Source of the DNA: Bacteroidota bacterium
Lineage (GTDB): Bacteria; Bacteroidota; Bacteroidia; Bacteroidales; Prolixibacteraceae
Length of the DNA stretch: 7,059 nt
Direction of reading: 5' to 3'
Assembly (NCBI GenBank): GCA_013203755.1
Contig: JABMPI010000195.1
Span: forward strand, 1-7,059
In this document: positions 1 to 6,027 of the stretch, in pieces
Position numbering within the stretch: position 1 is the first letter of the stretch
How the letters are laid out: each line of letters starts with the position of its first letter
Notes under the pieces: generated by a model
What the model was told of the DNA's origin: nothing
What the model saw: only the letters and a program-made list of their open reading frames with translations
Databases searched by the model: none
Translations under genes and position numbers: made by a program

Positions 1-1657
1 CTGGCGTTTCTTCGTAAATAAACGAAGCTTCCAATTCGGTTTGCAAATAGGTATCTGGAGCAAATGCGAATCCTTTTTCTGCACGGCGTTTGGCGTACAA
101 CGCAATTAACTCTTTGGCAATGTCTTTAACTTTTGCTTTGGTGCGGCTTTTCATCTTTTGCCACGCGCCCGTTCCCAGCTTATTTATTTTTGGCTCGGTG
201 CCCTCTTTCCCTTTGTATTTTGAAATGCGGTGCAAGGAATGAATGCTCACCAAAAGCGAATCGTTATCTTTATAAACTAATCGAATTGCTTCCTGAATTT
301 TACCGCTTATTTCGGTTTTTACCAAACCCGCAAATTTGCCAATTCCATGGTCTATGTGAACCACATAATCGCCCTGATGCAATTTATTCAACTCTTTTAA
401 TGAAATTGCTTCGCGCTGCGCCTTTCTGTTTTTCGTTTGAAATCGGTGGTAACGCTCAAAAATTTGGTGGTCGGTGTAGCAACAAAATTTTAAATCGTGA
501 TCTACAAAACCTTCATGCAAAATAAAATTTAGCGGTGTAAATTTTACTTTCAAATCTGTATCACGAAATATTGCTTGTAGTCTTTCTATTTGCTTTTCGT
601 TGTTCGAAAGGATAAAAACTTCGTATCCTTTTTTTCTGAAATCGATTAGATTGTCGCCCAGCAGATCAAAATTTTTATTGAATATGGGTTGTTTCGAATT
701 TGAAAATTCAATCTCCGAAGTATATTTAAAAGCAGAATTGAAACCCAATTCCAACACCGTTTTTCCTATTAACTGTTCTTTTAATTTTTCGCCGGAAACT
801 ATTGTTTCCTGAATATTTTTCTGTTCAGCATTAACTAAAATAGTTTGGCGATGAATTTCGGTAACCTGTTCGAGAAACTGATTTAGGTTGTTCCCAAAAT
901 AAATGCTCTCATCCTGAAAAAAATCGATTAAGGAAACACGCGCGCCTTCAATGTTTTCATTTTGAATGTTGGGAACAATTGTAATATTATGGAAGCTATC
1001 TTTTGAAATTTGATTATCGATATTGAAACTGCGAATAGACTCCACTTCGTCTCCAAAGAAATCGAGTCGATACGGATCTTCGTGCGAAAACGAAAAAATA
1101 TCTACAATACTCCCACGAATTGAGAACTGCCCGGGTTCGTGTACAAAGTCAACCCGCTCAAAACCGTATTCATATAAAAATTCGTTTAGGAAATCGGTTG
1201 AGATTTTGTCGGCAGTTTTAACCTGCAAAGTATTTGTTTCCAGGCCAGCCTGCGATAATACCGTTTCAACAAGCGCCTCGGAATAAGAAATAATTATGTA
1301 CGGTTTTTCATTCAACGCAACCTTATTTAGCACCTCCGTTCGTTGAACAATATTTTCTTGTTCTATGTCCCCAAATTGAATGGAGCGTTTATAAGATGAT
1401 GGAAAAAACAAGGTGTTTTCAGCAAATCCCAGATTGTTTAAATCATCGTAGAAATAGGCGGCTTCTTCGCGGTCGAGCAGTAAAACAACAAAGGTTTTGC
1501 TCGATTCCTGAAATAAATTGTAGAGTAAAATGGTTTTGGCTGAGCCAATAAATCCCTGCGTGTGAATTTTTTCACACGGGGGGGCGTTAAATTTTTCAAG
1601 AATCTCAGCGAAATTCTTTTGCCCCTTAAAATATTTTAGAAACTGCTCGGTTTCCAA
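1..1657 (-). CDS. mfd: Mfd transcription-repair coupling factor, N-terminal half (partial)
   Basis: Mfd removes RNA polymerase stalled at DNA lesions and recruits UvrA for nucleotide excision repair in the cytoplasm. I translated the minus strand through the whole stretch and found 552 uninterrupted codons running off the left edge; the usual length is about 1,100 residues. Visible parts are a UvrB-like N-terminal module with a degenerate P-loop (GSAKT, residues 38-42), the LLLDREEAAYFYDDL strand-helix, a second UvrB-like segment (EPGQFSIRGSIVDIF near 174-188, then RLDFFGDEVESIR), and the CarD-like RNA polymerase interaction domain from about residue 428 (GDYVVHIDHGIGKFAG). The linker to the translocase follows (KLGTGAWQKMKSR, AKELIALYAKR). 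The translocase motor lies outside the window. The start is TTG at 1657: an in-frame TAA lies two codons upstream, and the first in-frame ATG is codon 502. Family assignment is very secure; the exact start less so. Confidence 0.96.
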   Translation of the reverse strand, partial: METEQFLKYFKGQKNFAEILEKFNAPPCEKIHTQGFIGSAKTILLYNLFQESSKTFVVLLLDREEAAYFYDDLNNLGFAENTLFFPSSYKRSIQFGDIEQENIVQRTEVLNKVALNEKPYIIISYSEALVETVLSQAGLETNTLQVKTADKISTDFLNEFLYEYGFERVDFVHEPGQFSIRGSIVDIFSFSHEDPYRLDFFGDEVESIRSFNIDNQISKDSFHNITIVPNIQNENIEGARVSLIDFFQDESIYFGNNLNQFLEQVTEIHRQTILVNAEQKNIQETIVSGEKLKEQLIGKTVLELGFNSAFKYTSEIEFSNSKQPIFNKNFDLLGDNLIDFRKKGYEVFILSNNEKQIERLQAIFRDTDLKVKFTPLNFILHEGFVDHDLKFCCYTDHQIFERYHRFQTKNRKAQREAISLKELNKLHQGDYVVHIDHGIGKFAGLVKTEISGKIQEAIRLVYKDNDSLLVSIHSLHRISKYKGKEGTEPKINKLGTGAWQKMKSRTKAKVKDIAKELIALYAKRRAEKGFAFAPDTYLQTELEASFIYEETP

Positions 1658-1672
1658 TTTTTAAATTTTGTG

Positions 1673-1680
1673 CAAAGATA
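1673..1680 (-). promoter_or_regulatory. Candidate mfd promoter, -7 box
   Basis: The minus strand reads TATCTTTG, an exact match to the Bacteroidota -7 consensus TAnnTTTG. It lies 15 bases before the TTG start of mfd, so the transcript would have only a very short leader. No TTG -33 element is found at the usual spacing; the region there is the T-rich tail of the upstream terminator. The match is seen; its function is inferred. Confidence 0.5.
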
Positions 1681-1705
1681 GATTTAATTACAATTTATGA
1701 GTGGT

Positions 1706-1739
1706 AAAAAACAAAAAAGGGAACAAAATGCTCCCCTTT
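1706..1739 (-). terminator. Intrinsic terminator downstream of the small exported-protein gene
   Basis: On the minus strand an 8-pair stem (AAAGGGGA with TTCCCTTT, including one G-T pair) closes an 8-base loop and is followed by a T-rich tail, TTTTTT-G-TTTTTT. It sits about 57 bases after the stop of the 1796-2179 gene and ahead of the mfd promoter box, so it should insulate mfd from read-through. The opposite strand also has an A/T-rich flank but no gene ends into it from that side. Confidence 0.75.
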
Positions 1740-1795
1740 AAAAATACATTTGCAAATTTATCATTCTTAATTTTTGTGAATAATCACAAATCACT

Positions 1796-2179
1796 TCAAT
1801 GATAAATTATTTTCAGCCTTCCATTTTTTGTTAATACTGCATTACCGTACAAAATATCAGGAATTTCGTCACCGTCAAAATCGGCTGTAGCTTTAATTCT
1901 AAATAACGCTACTGGATTTGCGAGCTCAAGAATGGGATTGTCCTTATCTACGGTAAATGTCAGAATTCGTAATATATTCAGAGATGAAGATATTACAACT
2001 TTTTCGATACCAGATGTTAAGGAATACACGGTATCCCTTCCCTCGCCAGTTTTACTTGGTCTTGTGAGATAAACTTCAACGTCAACATTATTGATGACAT
2101 TGGCTTGAGCAAATAATAAGTTAGGGCATGTTAAGGAGAAAACAAAAAACATTAGTTTTAAAACTTTAAGTGTTTTCAT
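1796..2179 (-). CDS. Small exported protein with a single calcium-loop-like motif, function unknown
   Basis: I do not recognise a characterised family. The 127-residue product starts with a typical signal peptide (MKTLKVLK, a hydrophobic run, then LLFAQA, cleavage near residues 24-26), so it is probably exported. The mature part is about 100 residues and looks beta-rich. Near the C-terminus it carries DFDGDEIPDIL (residues 100-110), a D-x-D-G-D-x-x-x-D loop like those in FG-GAP/VCBS repeats, dockerins and other calcium-binding extracellular proteins; only one copy is present. I chose the ATG at 2179. The frame extends to a TTG at 2209, but that would put ten charged residues ahead of the signal peptide. 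A candidate promoter precedes it and a terminator follows, so it can be its own transcription unit; read-through from the peroxiredoxin gene 41 bases upstream is also possible. Confidence 0.75.
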   Translation of the reverse strand: MKTLKVLKLMFFVFSLTCPNLLFAQANVINNVDVEVYLTRPSKTGEGRDTVYSLTSGIEKVVISSSLNILRILTFTVDKDNPILELANPVALFRIKATADFDGDEIPDILYGNAVLTKNGRLKIIYH

Positions 2180-2212
2180 CTTCTTGATTTTAATGGGTTT
2201 GTAAATCAAGAG

Positions 2213-2246
2213 CGAAGTTACTAATTATTTTTTATAAAGCTCAAAA
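2213..2246 (-). promoter_or_regulatory. Candidate promoter for the small exported-protein gene
   Basis: On the minus strand TTTTG (2246-2242) is followed after 21 bases by TAACTTCG (2220-2213), one base off the TAnnTTTG consensus. The -33 part lies in the last codons of the peroxiredoxin gene. The expected leader would be about 25-30 bases to the ATG at 2179. Such weak motifs arise often in AT-rich DNA, so this is tentative. Confidence 0.3.
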
Positions 2247-2787
2247 CCTCTTCTGTGTCTTGCGTTGCACTAACCTTATCATTTTTATAAACTACTTTAC
2301 CGTTCTTATCAATTACAAAAGTCCAGCGGCTTGCCGAAACTCCACGAACCAAATCAAAACTTTGTCCATTAATTTCTTTTGTAATTGTTCCACCATCGCG
2401 CGTTGGTACACCAAATTTTTTGGCTATTTCTCCCGATTCATCAGAAAGTAATGCGAAGTTTAAATCGTGTGCTAGTTTAAACAGTTTTAATCCTGCAACA
2501 TTATCACCACTTACTCCAACTACAACAGCATCGGCCGATTCAATGTCTGACTTAAAATCGCGGCAAGCACAGGCCTGTTTTGTACAACCACCCGTCATGG
2601 CAGCTGGATAAAAATAGACTACAATATTTTTTTTGCCCAGATAGTCTTTTACATCCCAGGTAGAACCATCGTCGGCGATAGTTTTAAATTTTGGAGCTTT
2701 GTCTCCCACTTTGAGTCCCTGATTTTCTTGCGAAAATAAATTTGTAAATGCTACTAGCAGTACAAGAGAAACTAATATTGATTTCAT
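2221..2787 (-). CDS. Exported Bcp/PrxQ-type peroxiredoxin (AhpC/TSA family)
   Basis: The product is a thiol peroxidase expected to reduce hydrogen peroxide and organic hydroperoxides. The 188 residues begin with a signal peptide (MKSILVSLVLLVAFTNLFSQ), then the thioredoxin-fold entry LKVGDKAPKF, the strand NIVVYFYP, and the peroxidatic motif PAAMTGGC with P61, T65 and Cys68. A second cysteine at Cys73, five residues on, fits the resolving cysteine of the Bcp/PrxQ class; a further Cys75 makes an unusual CACR cluster. Arg154 in SASRWTFVID matches the conserved active-site arginine. Bcp proteins are normally cytoplasmic and near 150 residues; the extra length here is the signal peptide, so this one probably works in the periplasm. 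There is no lipobox cysteine. It is divergent from the zinc-ribbon gene across 101 bases and precedes the small exported-protein gene. Confidence 0.93.
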   Translation of the reverse strand: MKSILVSLVLLVAFTNLFSQENQGLKVGDKAPKFKTIADDGSTWDVKDYLGKKNIVVYFYPAAMTGGCTKQACACRDFKSDIESADAVVVGVSGDNVAGLKLFKLAHDLNFALLSDESGEIAKKFGVPTRDGGTITKEINGQSFDLVRGVSASRWTFVIDKNGKVVYKNDKVSATQDTEEVLSFIKNN

Positions 2788-2835
2788 CGGATTTATTTTT
2801 TATTACATTCATTACTAATACATTTAAAAAAAGAA

Positions 2836-2871
2836 TTTGTTTCACAATCAACTCAATTTTGGCTAACTTTA
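2836..2871 (+). promoter_or_regulatory. Candidate promoter for the CxxC protein gene
   Basis: TTTG at 2836-2839 is followed after 24 bases by TAACTTTA at 2864-2871, close to the Bacteroidota TAnnTTTG box, 17 bases before the ATG at 2889. Spacing is slightly long for the consensus. In the rest of this 101-base divergent gap I see no equally good box for the peroxiredoxin gene on the minus strand. Confidence 0.35.
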
Positions 2872-2888
2872 AGGAAATTCTTTCAAAA

Positions 2889-3305
2889 ATGGGACACGCT
2901 TATCCTTATAGATGTGAACATTGCGGTTTTGAAGAGTCGTTTAATCAGGGCCATGGATTTTTAATTCATTCGCAGCCGGTGAAAGAATACCTAAAACAAC
3001 GCACCAAATTATTTCATTATAAAACGCATAATCTGATACAGGAATTAGACAAAAACAATAATAAATTGCATTTAAAAGCTGGTTTCCAAGTTTATAAATG
3101 TCCGAAATGCAGAGTACTCTACGACAAAGTTGAGGTGGTAGTTTACAGCAACGAAAATGTAGTTCACAAGAGTAGTTTTCGTTGTAGCGAATGTAGAACC
3201 AGATTAAAACTCACCAACATACATCGATTAAAAAAAGCAACGTGTCCGCAGTGCCACAAAAAAACATTTCAGATTAATCATGCGCACCAACATTTGTGGG
3301 CTTAG
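2889..3305 (+). CDS. Zinc-ribbon-like protein with four CxxC pairs, function unknown
   Basis: No characterised family is recognised. The 138-residue product has four CxxC pairs: C9/C12 (YRCEHCGF), C71/C74 (YKCPKCRVLY), C99/C102 (RCSECR) and C119/C122 (TCPQCHKK). This would allow two structural zinc sites, either by neighbouring pairs or crosswise. It ends in a histidine cluster (H131, H133, H135). The middle region (about 30-65) is basic and probably helical, and a beta-like segment (YDKVEVVVYS) follows the second CxxC. There is no signal peptide or membrane segment, so it should be cytoplasmic; nucleic acid or protein contact is plausible but unproven. The open frame extends upstream to 2748, but that stretch overlaps the peroxiredoxin start and is not protein-like; the ATG at 2889 starts MGHAYPYRCEHC, with a candidate promoter just ahead. 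It is the only complete plus-strand gene here. Confidence 0.82.
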   Translation: MGHAYPYRCEHCGFEESFNQGHGFLIHSQPVKEYLKQRTKLFHYKTHNLIQELDKNNNKLHLKAGFQVYKCPKCRVLYDKVEVVVYSNENVVHKSSFRCSECRTRLKLTNIHRLKKATCPQCHKKTFQINHAHQHLWA

Positions 3306-3312
3306 TTTATCA

Positions 3313-4038
3313 TTATTGGCAATCGGCCAGGTGTTCAATGAATAAATTGTTTTCAGGAAATTTTTGTGTCAGAATTTCGAAGTGGGTTTTCCCTTTTTTT
3401 GGTTCTCTTTCAATTTTCTGATATATCCGCCCTAAAAAATAGTGCGCCATTGTACTTGTAATCAAGTTTTCCGACCTGGCAAAATTCTCCATTTTTTGCA
3501 GTTCCTTTTCACGCTCTACCGATTTGTTTTGAAGTGAAAATGGATTAACATTTTCAAAATACCGAAACATTGAAATATACAAATCGAATAGTTTCAATTG
3601 TTCTCCTGATATTGGAAGCTCATCACGAATTATCATGGAAAGTAATTGGTTTATTTCGGAACGGAGAAAAAGTACTTGTATTAACTTGTATCTTTTTCGT
3701 TCGTAACGAAGTTGATATGATTTTCTTATTAACTGATTGATTTTAACTCTTTGTGAACTTTGTTCAGTTTCATTAAAATCTTTTAATAACCCGGTTAAAT
3801 TTCTTGCATCTGTTTTTAACCTTGTTGTGCTGTATTTCCACCAGTGTAAATCAATATTTAATATTTCAAGATAAAATGGATCGAGAAGCTCATTGTTTTT
3901 TGTTAACAATTCTTCTGCCTGATTAAACTGTTGGTTATAAATAAGTGTGTAAATATGGTTTGTAATGCTGTCATTATTGAATGCTTTACCCGAAAAGCTA
4001 AAAATTAGAAATACAAAAATGGAGTATAATAATCTCAT
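3313..4038 (-). CDS. Exported helical, TPR-like protein, function unknown
   Basis: The 241-residue product begins with a signal peptide (MRLLYSIFVFLIFSFSGKAF, cleavage near 19), so it is probably periplasmic or surface-associated. The rest is almost entirely helical and charged. Two parts resemble tetratricopeptide repeats: residues 25-50 (IYTLIYNQQFNQAEELL) and residues 196-235 (MAHYFLGRIYQKI followed by a KGKTHFEILTQKFPEN helix). The middle, about 95-165, is helical without a recognisable motif. I cannot name a family; the TPR reading is by eye and suggests protein-protein contacts, not catalysis. It lies 37 bases after elaA, with a direct-repeat array and no visible promoter between, so co-transcription with elaA is likely. 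Its stop is only 7 bases from the stop of the convergent zinc-ribbon-like gene. Confidence 0.75.
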   Translation of the reverse strand: MRLLYSIFVFLIFSFSGKAFNNDSITNHIYTLIYNQQFNQAEELLTKNNELLDPFYLEILNIDLHWWKYSTTRLKTDARNLTGLLKDFNETEQSSQRVKINQLIRKSYQLRYERKRYKLIQVLFLRSEINQLLSMIIRDELPISGEQLKLFDLYISMFRYFENVNPFSLQNKSVEREKELQKMENFARSENLITSTMAHYFLGRIYQKIEREPKKGKTHFEILTQKFPENNLFIEHLADCQ

Positions 4039-4050
4039 TTAATTACATAT

Positions 4051-4074
4051 TACTGCGACTGAAAACTGCGACTG
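4051..4074 (-). repeat. Direct-repeat array, copy A, directly after the elaA stop
   Basis: On the plus strand the array is ACTGCGACTGAAA followed by ACTGCGACTG, a 13-base unit present about 1.8 times and preceded by T. It begins one base after the stop codon of elaA. It is 20/24 identical to the array at 6003-6026. It has no self-complementary arms, so it is not a hairpin or terminator. It fills most of the 37-base gap before the next start codon. Confidence 0.8.
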
Positions 4075-4075
4075 C

Positions 4076-4522
4076 CTACTTTTTTTCCAGCACCATTCCA
4101 AAATGAGGAATTCCGTCTTCCAAATATTCTTCGGTAACTATTTGAAAACCTAAATCTTCGTAAAATTTCTGAAGGTATTTTTGTGCACTTATTTTAATTT
4201 TTGTTGCGCCCCACTCATTTAGAATGTACGCTTTGGCATCTTCTATCATTTTAATTCCAAGGCCTGTTCCACGTTCTGGTTTGCTTACTGCAACTCTTCC
4301 AATTGAATAATCAGGAAATCGGGTGCCCGGTTTCAACAAGCGTGAATATGCTACAACTTTTCCGTCATTTTTTAGGAATTGGTGAACGGCATCTTTATCC
4401 AAACCATCAATATCGTTATAAACACAATCCTGCTCTACAACAAAAATTTCGGCACGTAATTGTAAAATCTGGTGCAATTCTTCTAACGACAAATCATTAA
4501 AATGTTTGAATTCGAATTTCAT
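4076..4522 (-). CDS. elaA: ElaA-family GNAT N-acetyltransferase
   Basis: This is a single-domain GNAT protein of 148 residues, about the usual ElaA length, that would transfer an acetyl group from acetyl-CoA to an amine; the natural substrate of ElaA is not known to me. Family hallmarks are in order: LRAEIFVVEQDCVYNDIDG (residues 22-40), close to the LR-x-x-x-F-V-V-E-Q-x-C-x-Y-x-D-I-D-G signature of E. coli ElaA; VAYSRLLKPG; IGRVAVS followed by the acetyl-CoA pyrophosphate loop R84-G-T-G87-L-G89; the helix AQKYLQKFYEDLGF (113-126); and the C-terminal EDGIPHFGM. No signal peptide, so cytoplasmic. The ATG at 4522 gives the family's normal N-terminus. It sits 54 bases after the permease gene and 37 before the TPR-like gene, with direct repeats in both gaps; no promoter is visible, so read-through from the permease promoter is likely. 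Confidence 0.93.
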   Translation of the reverse strand: MKFEFKHFNDLSLEELHQILQLRAEIFVVEQDCVYNDIDGLDKDAVHQFLKNDGKVVAYSRLLKPGTRFPDYSIGRVAVSKPERGTGLGIKMIEDAKAYILNEWGATKIKISAQKYLQKFYEDLGFQIVTEEYLEDGIPHFGMVLEKK

Positions 4523-4550
4523 TTTATTTGAGTAATTGGGTATTAATAGT

Positions 4551-4577
4551 GAGTCTTGAGTCCATTCATCTTGATTC
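4551..4577 (-). repeat. Direct-repeat array directly after the permease stop
   Basis: On the plus strand GAGTCTTGAGTC (4551-4562) is a 7-base-period repeat of GAGTC, and TCTTGAGTC (4554-4562) recurs as TCTTGATTC (4569-4577), 8 of 9 identical. The array abuts the stop codon of the permease gene (4577-4579). It is a different unit from the arrays at 4051 and 6003 but shares the AGTC/GACT core and the position immediately after a stop codon. Confidence 0.55.
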
Positions 4578-5935
4578 TAAAAAAACAAACTTGCCAAAAG
4601 TGTAAATGCCAAACCACAAACTGCAATTATCGTTTCCATAACGGTCCAGGTTTGCAAGGTTTGTTTTTCGTTCATTCCAAAGTATTTTCCAACCAGCCAG
4701 AATCCGCTGTCGTTTACATGCGAAAGTATGGTTGCACCCGATGCAATTGCCAGAACAACCAATGCGCGTTGTGGGTCGTTTAATCCAAATTCGGCTAATA
4801 CCGGAGCAATAATACCAGCGGCAGTTATCATTGCAACTGTTGCAGAACCTTGTGTTACACGAACAACAGCAGCCAACAACCAGGCTAATAAAATGGGTGG
4901 CATTGCTGAACTTGCCATCGATTCGGCTAATATTTTACCAATTCCACTATCTACCAAAACTTGTTTTAAAACTCCACCCGCACCGGTAATTAAAATAATA
5001 ATACCGGCAGGGCCAAGTGCTTTTGTACTTAGGTCGAGAATGGTTTGTTTACCCATTCCCCGTTTTACGCACAAAAAATAGGTAGCAAGTAGTGTGGCAA
5101 TTATTAAGGCAGTAAAGGGGTGTCCCAGAAATTCAAAAATATCAGTCCAAATAGATTGAGGAACAATTTCTTTGCTCACCGCAAGTGATGTAAAAGTATT
5201 CAACAAAATTAAAAGTAGCGGAATGGCAACAATAATTGCTATTAATCTAAAAGGTGGAAGGTCGTTTGGGTCATATGTTTTTTCATCTGTACTAACCAAA
5301 TCTGCGGGTGGTGCAATATAAATTTTGTTTGAAATGTATTTCCCAAAAATAGGACCTGCAATAATTGCGATTGGAAAGCCAATAATTACTCCCAAAAGAA
5401 TAACCCATCCTAATTCTACACCAATAATATCTGCCACAGCAACCGGTCCGGGGGTAGGAGGAATAAAACTATGTGTAACAGCCAGCCCTGCCAGCAATGG
5501 AATTCCGTAATATAACAGGGATCGTTTAGAATCTCGGGACAACGCATAAATCATGGGAACTAAAATGATAAATCCAACTTCCAGAAAAACTGGAATTGCA
5601 ACTATAAATCCGGTAATCATCATTGCCCAGGAAGCTTTGTCGGTGCCAAATTTTTTGACAAGATAGTGTGCCAACGATTCTGCACCACCTGAACTTTCAA
5701 GCATCTGTCCAAAAATAGCTCCAATTCCAACCACTGTAGCTACAAAACCAAGTGTGCCAGCCATTCCGTCCTGAATGGCTTGAGTAACCCCTTTTAAAGG
5801 CATACCGGCAATTATTCCAACATAAATGGCTGTTATTAATAAGGATATAAAAGCACTCACTTTTAGTTTAAGTACCATAAATAACAGCAGCGAAACTGCT
5901 GAAATAACTATAAAAATTAGAAATGGAGTGGTCAT
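4577..5935 (-). CDS. GntP-family (gluconate/carboxylate:H+ symporter) permease
   Basis: A 452-residue inner-membrane transporter of the usual length for the GntP family, which imports gluconate and related sugar acids, and in some members other carboxylates or hydroxy acids, with protons. The sequence is a chain of hydrophobic segments (about 12 or more). Family-typical stretches are GAIFGQMLESSGGAE (72-86), IPVFLEVGFIILVPM, THSFIPPTPGPVA (154-166), GAGGVLKQVLVDSGIG (318-333), RVTQGSATVAM (359-369) and HVNDSGFWLVGKYFG (406-420). The substrate cannot be read from the sequence, so I give no symbol. It has its own candidate promoter and lies 92 bases downstream of the AraC-type gene on the same strand, which makes that protein its likely regulator. 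elaA follows after 54 bases. Confidence 0.95.
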   Translation of the reverse strand: MTTPFLIFIVISAVSLLLFMVLKLKVSAFISLLITAIYVGIIAGMPLKGVTQAIQDGMAGTLGFVATVVGIGAIFGQMLESSGGAESLAHYLVKKFGTDKASWAMMITGFIVAIPVFLEVGFIILVPMIYALSRDSKRSLLYYGIPLLAGLAVTHSFIPPTPGPVAVADIIGVELGWVILLGVIIGFPIAIIAGPIFGKYISNKIYIAPPADLVSTDEKTYDPNDLPPFRLIAIIVAIPLLLILLNTFTSLAVSKEIVPQSIWTDIFEFLGHPFTALIIATLLATYFLCVKRGMGKQTILDLSTKALGPAGIIILITGAGGVLKQVLVDSGIGKILAESMASSAMPPILLAWLLAAVVRVTQGSATVAMITAAGIIAPVLAEFGLNDPQRALVVLAIASGATILSHVNDSGFWLVGKYFGMNEKQTLQTWTVMETIIAVCGLAFTLLASLFF

Positions 5936-5960
5936 AAGTTTTGGTATTTTGAATGAAGGA

Positions 5961-5992
5961 TAAAGATAGGATTTAAGTAGAATCTGCCAAAA
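5961..5992 (-). promoter_or_regulatory. Promoter of the GntP permease gene
   Basis: On the minus strand TTTTG (5992-5988) is followed after 19 bases by TATCTTTA (5968-5961), one base off the Bacteroidota TTTG/TAnnTTTG pattern with ideal spacing. Transcription would start near 5955, leaving a leader of about 20 bases before the ATG at 5935. The box lies just downstream of the repeat array that follows araC, so the permease can be expressed separately from its presumed regulator. Confidence 0.6.
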
Positions 5993-6002
5993 CTAAACTG
6001 AA

Positions 6003-6026
6003 TACTGAGACTGGAAACTGAGACTT
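6003..6026 (-). repeat. Direct-repeat array, copy B, directly after the araC stop
   Basis: On the plus strand the array is ACTGAGACTGGAA followed by ACTGAGACTT, a 13-base unit present about 1.8 times and preceded by T; a further ACTG at 5997-6000 may be a decayed extra unit. It starts one base after the stop codon of the AraC-type gene. It differs from copy A at 4 of 24 positions, and two of these are the same C-to-A change in both internal units. Confidence 0.8.
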
Positions 6027-6027
6027 C

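Noticed and set aside
133..1286. Plus-strand open frames at 133-525, 600-812 and 1023-1286
   Set aside because: They lie antisense to the continuous, well-conserved mfd frame and their products have no domain character.
1578..1584. G7/C7 run in mfd as a frameshift
   Set aside because: The reading frame is continuous and conserved on both sides, so there is no frameshift here.
2123..2128. Cysteine in the signal region of the small exported protein (FSLTC) as a lipoprotein site
   Set aside because: The residues before it do not form a lipobox, and a better cleavage site follows at LLFAQA.
2180..2209. Upstream TTG start (2209) for the small exported protein
   Set aside because: It would add ten mostly lysine/isoleucine residues before a normal signal peptide; the ATG at 2179 fits better.
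2748..2888. Longer N-terminus for the zinc-ribbon-like protein
   Set aside because: The extension overlaps the start of the divergent peroxiredoxin gene, covers both promoter regions, and is not needed for the CxxC domain.
3313..3334. Possible hairpin TGGC-AATCG-GCCA near the convergent stops as a terminator
   Set aside because: Only a 4-bp stem, inside the last codons of the TPR-like gene, with no T-tract on either side.
4303..5510. Plus-strand open frames at 4303-4500, 4556-4783, 4728-5081 and 5325-5510
   Set aside because: They are antisense shadows of elaA and the GntP permease gene.
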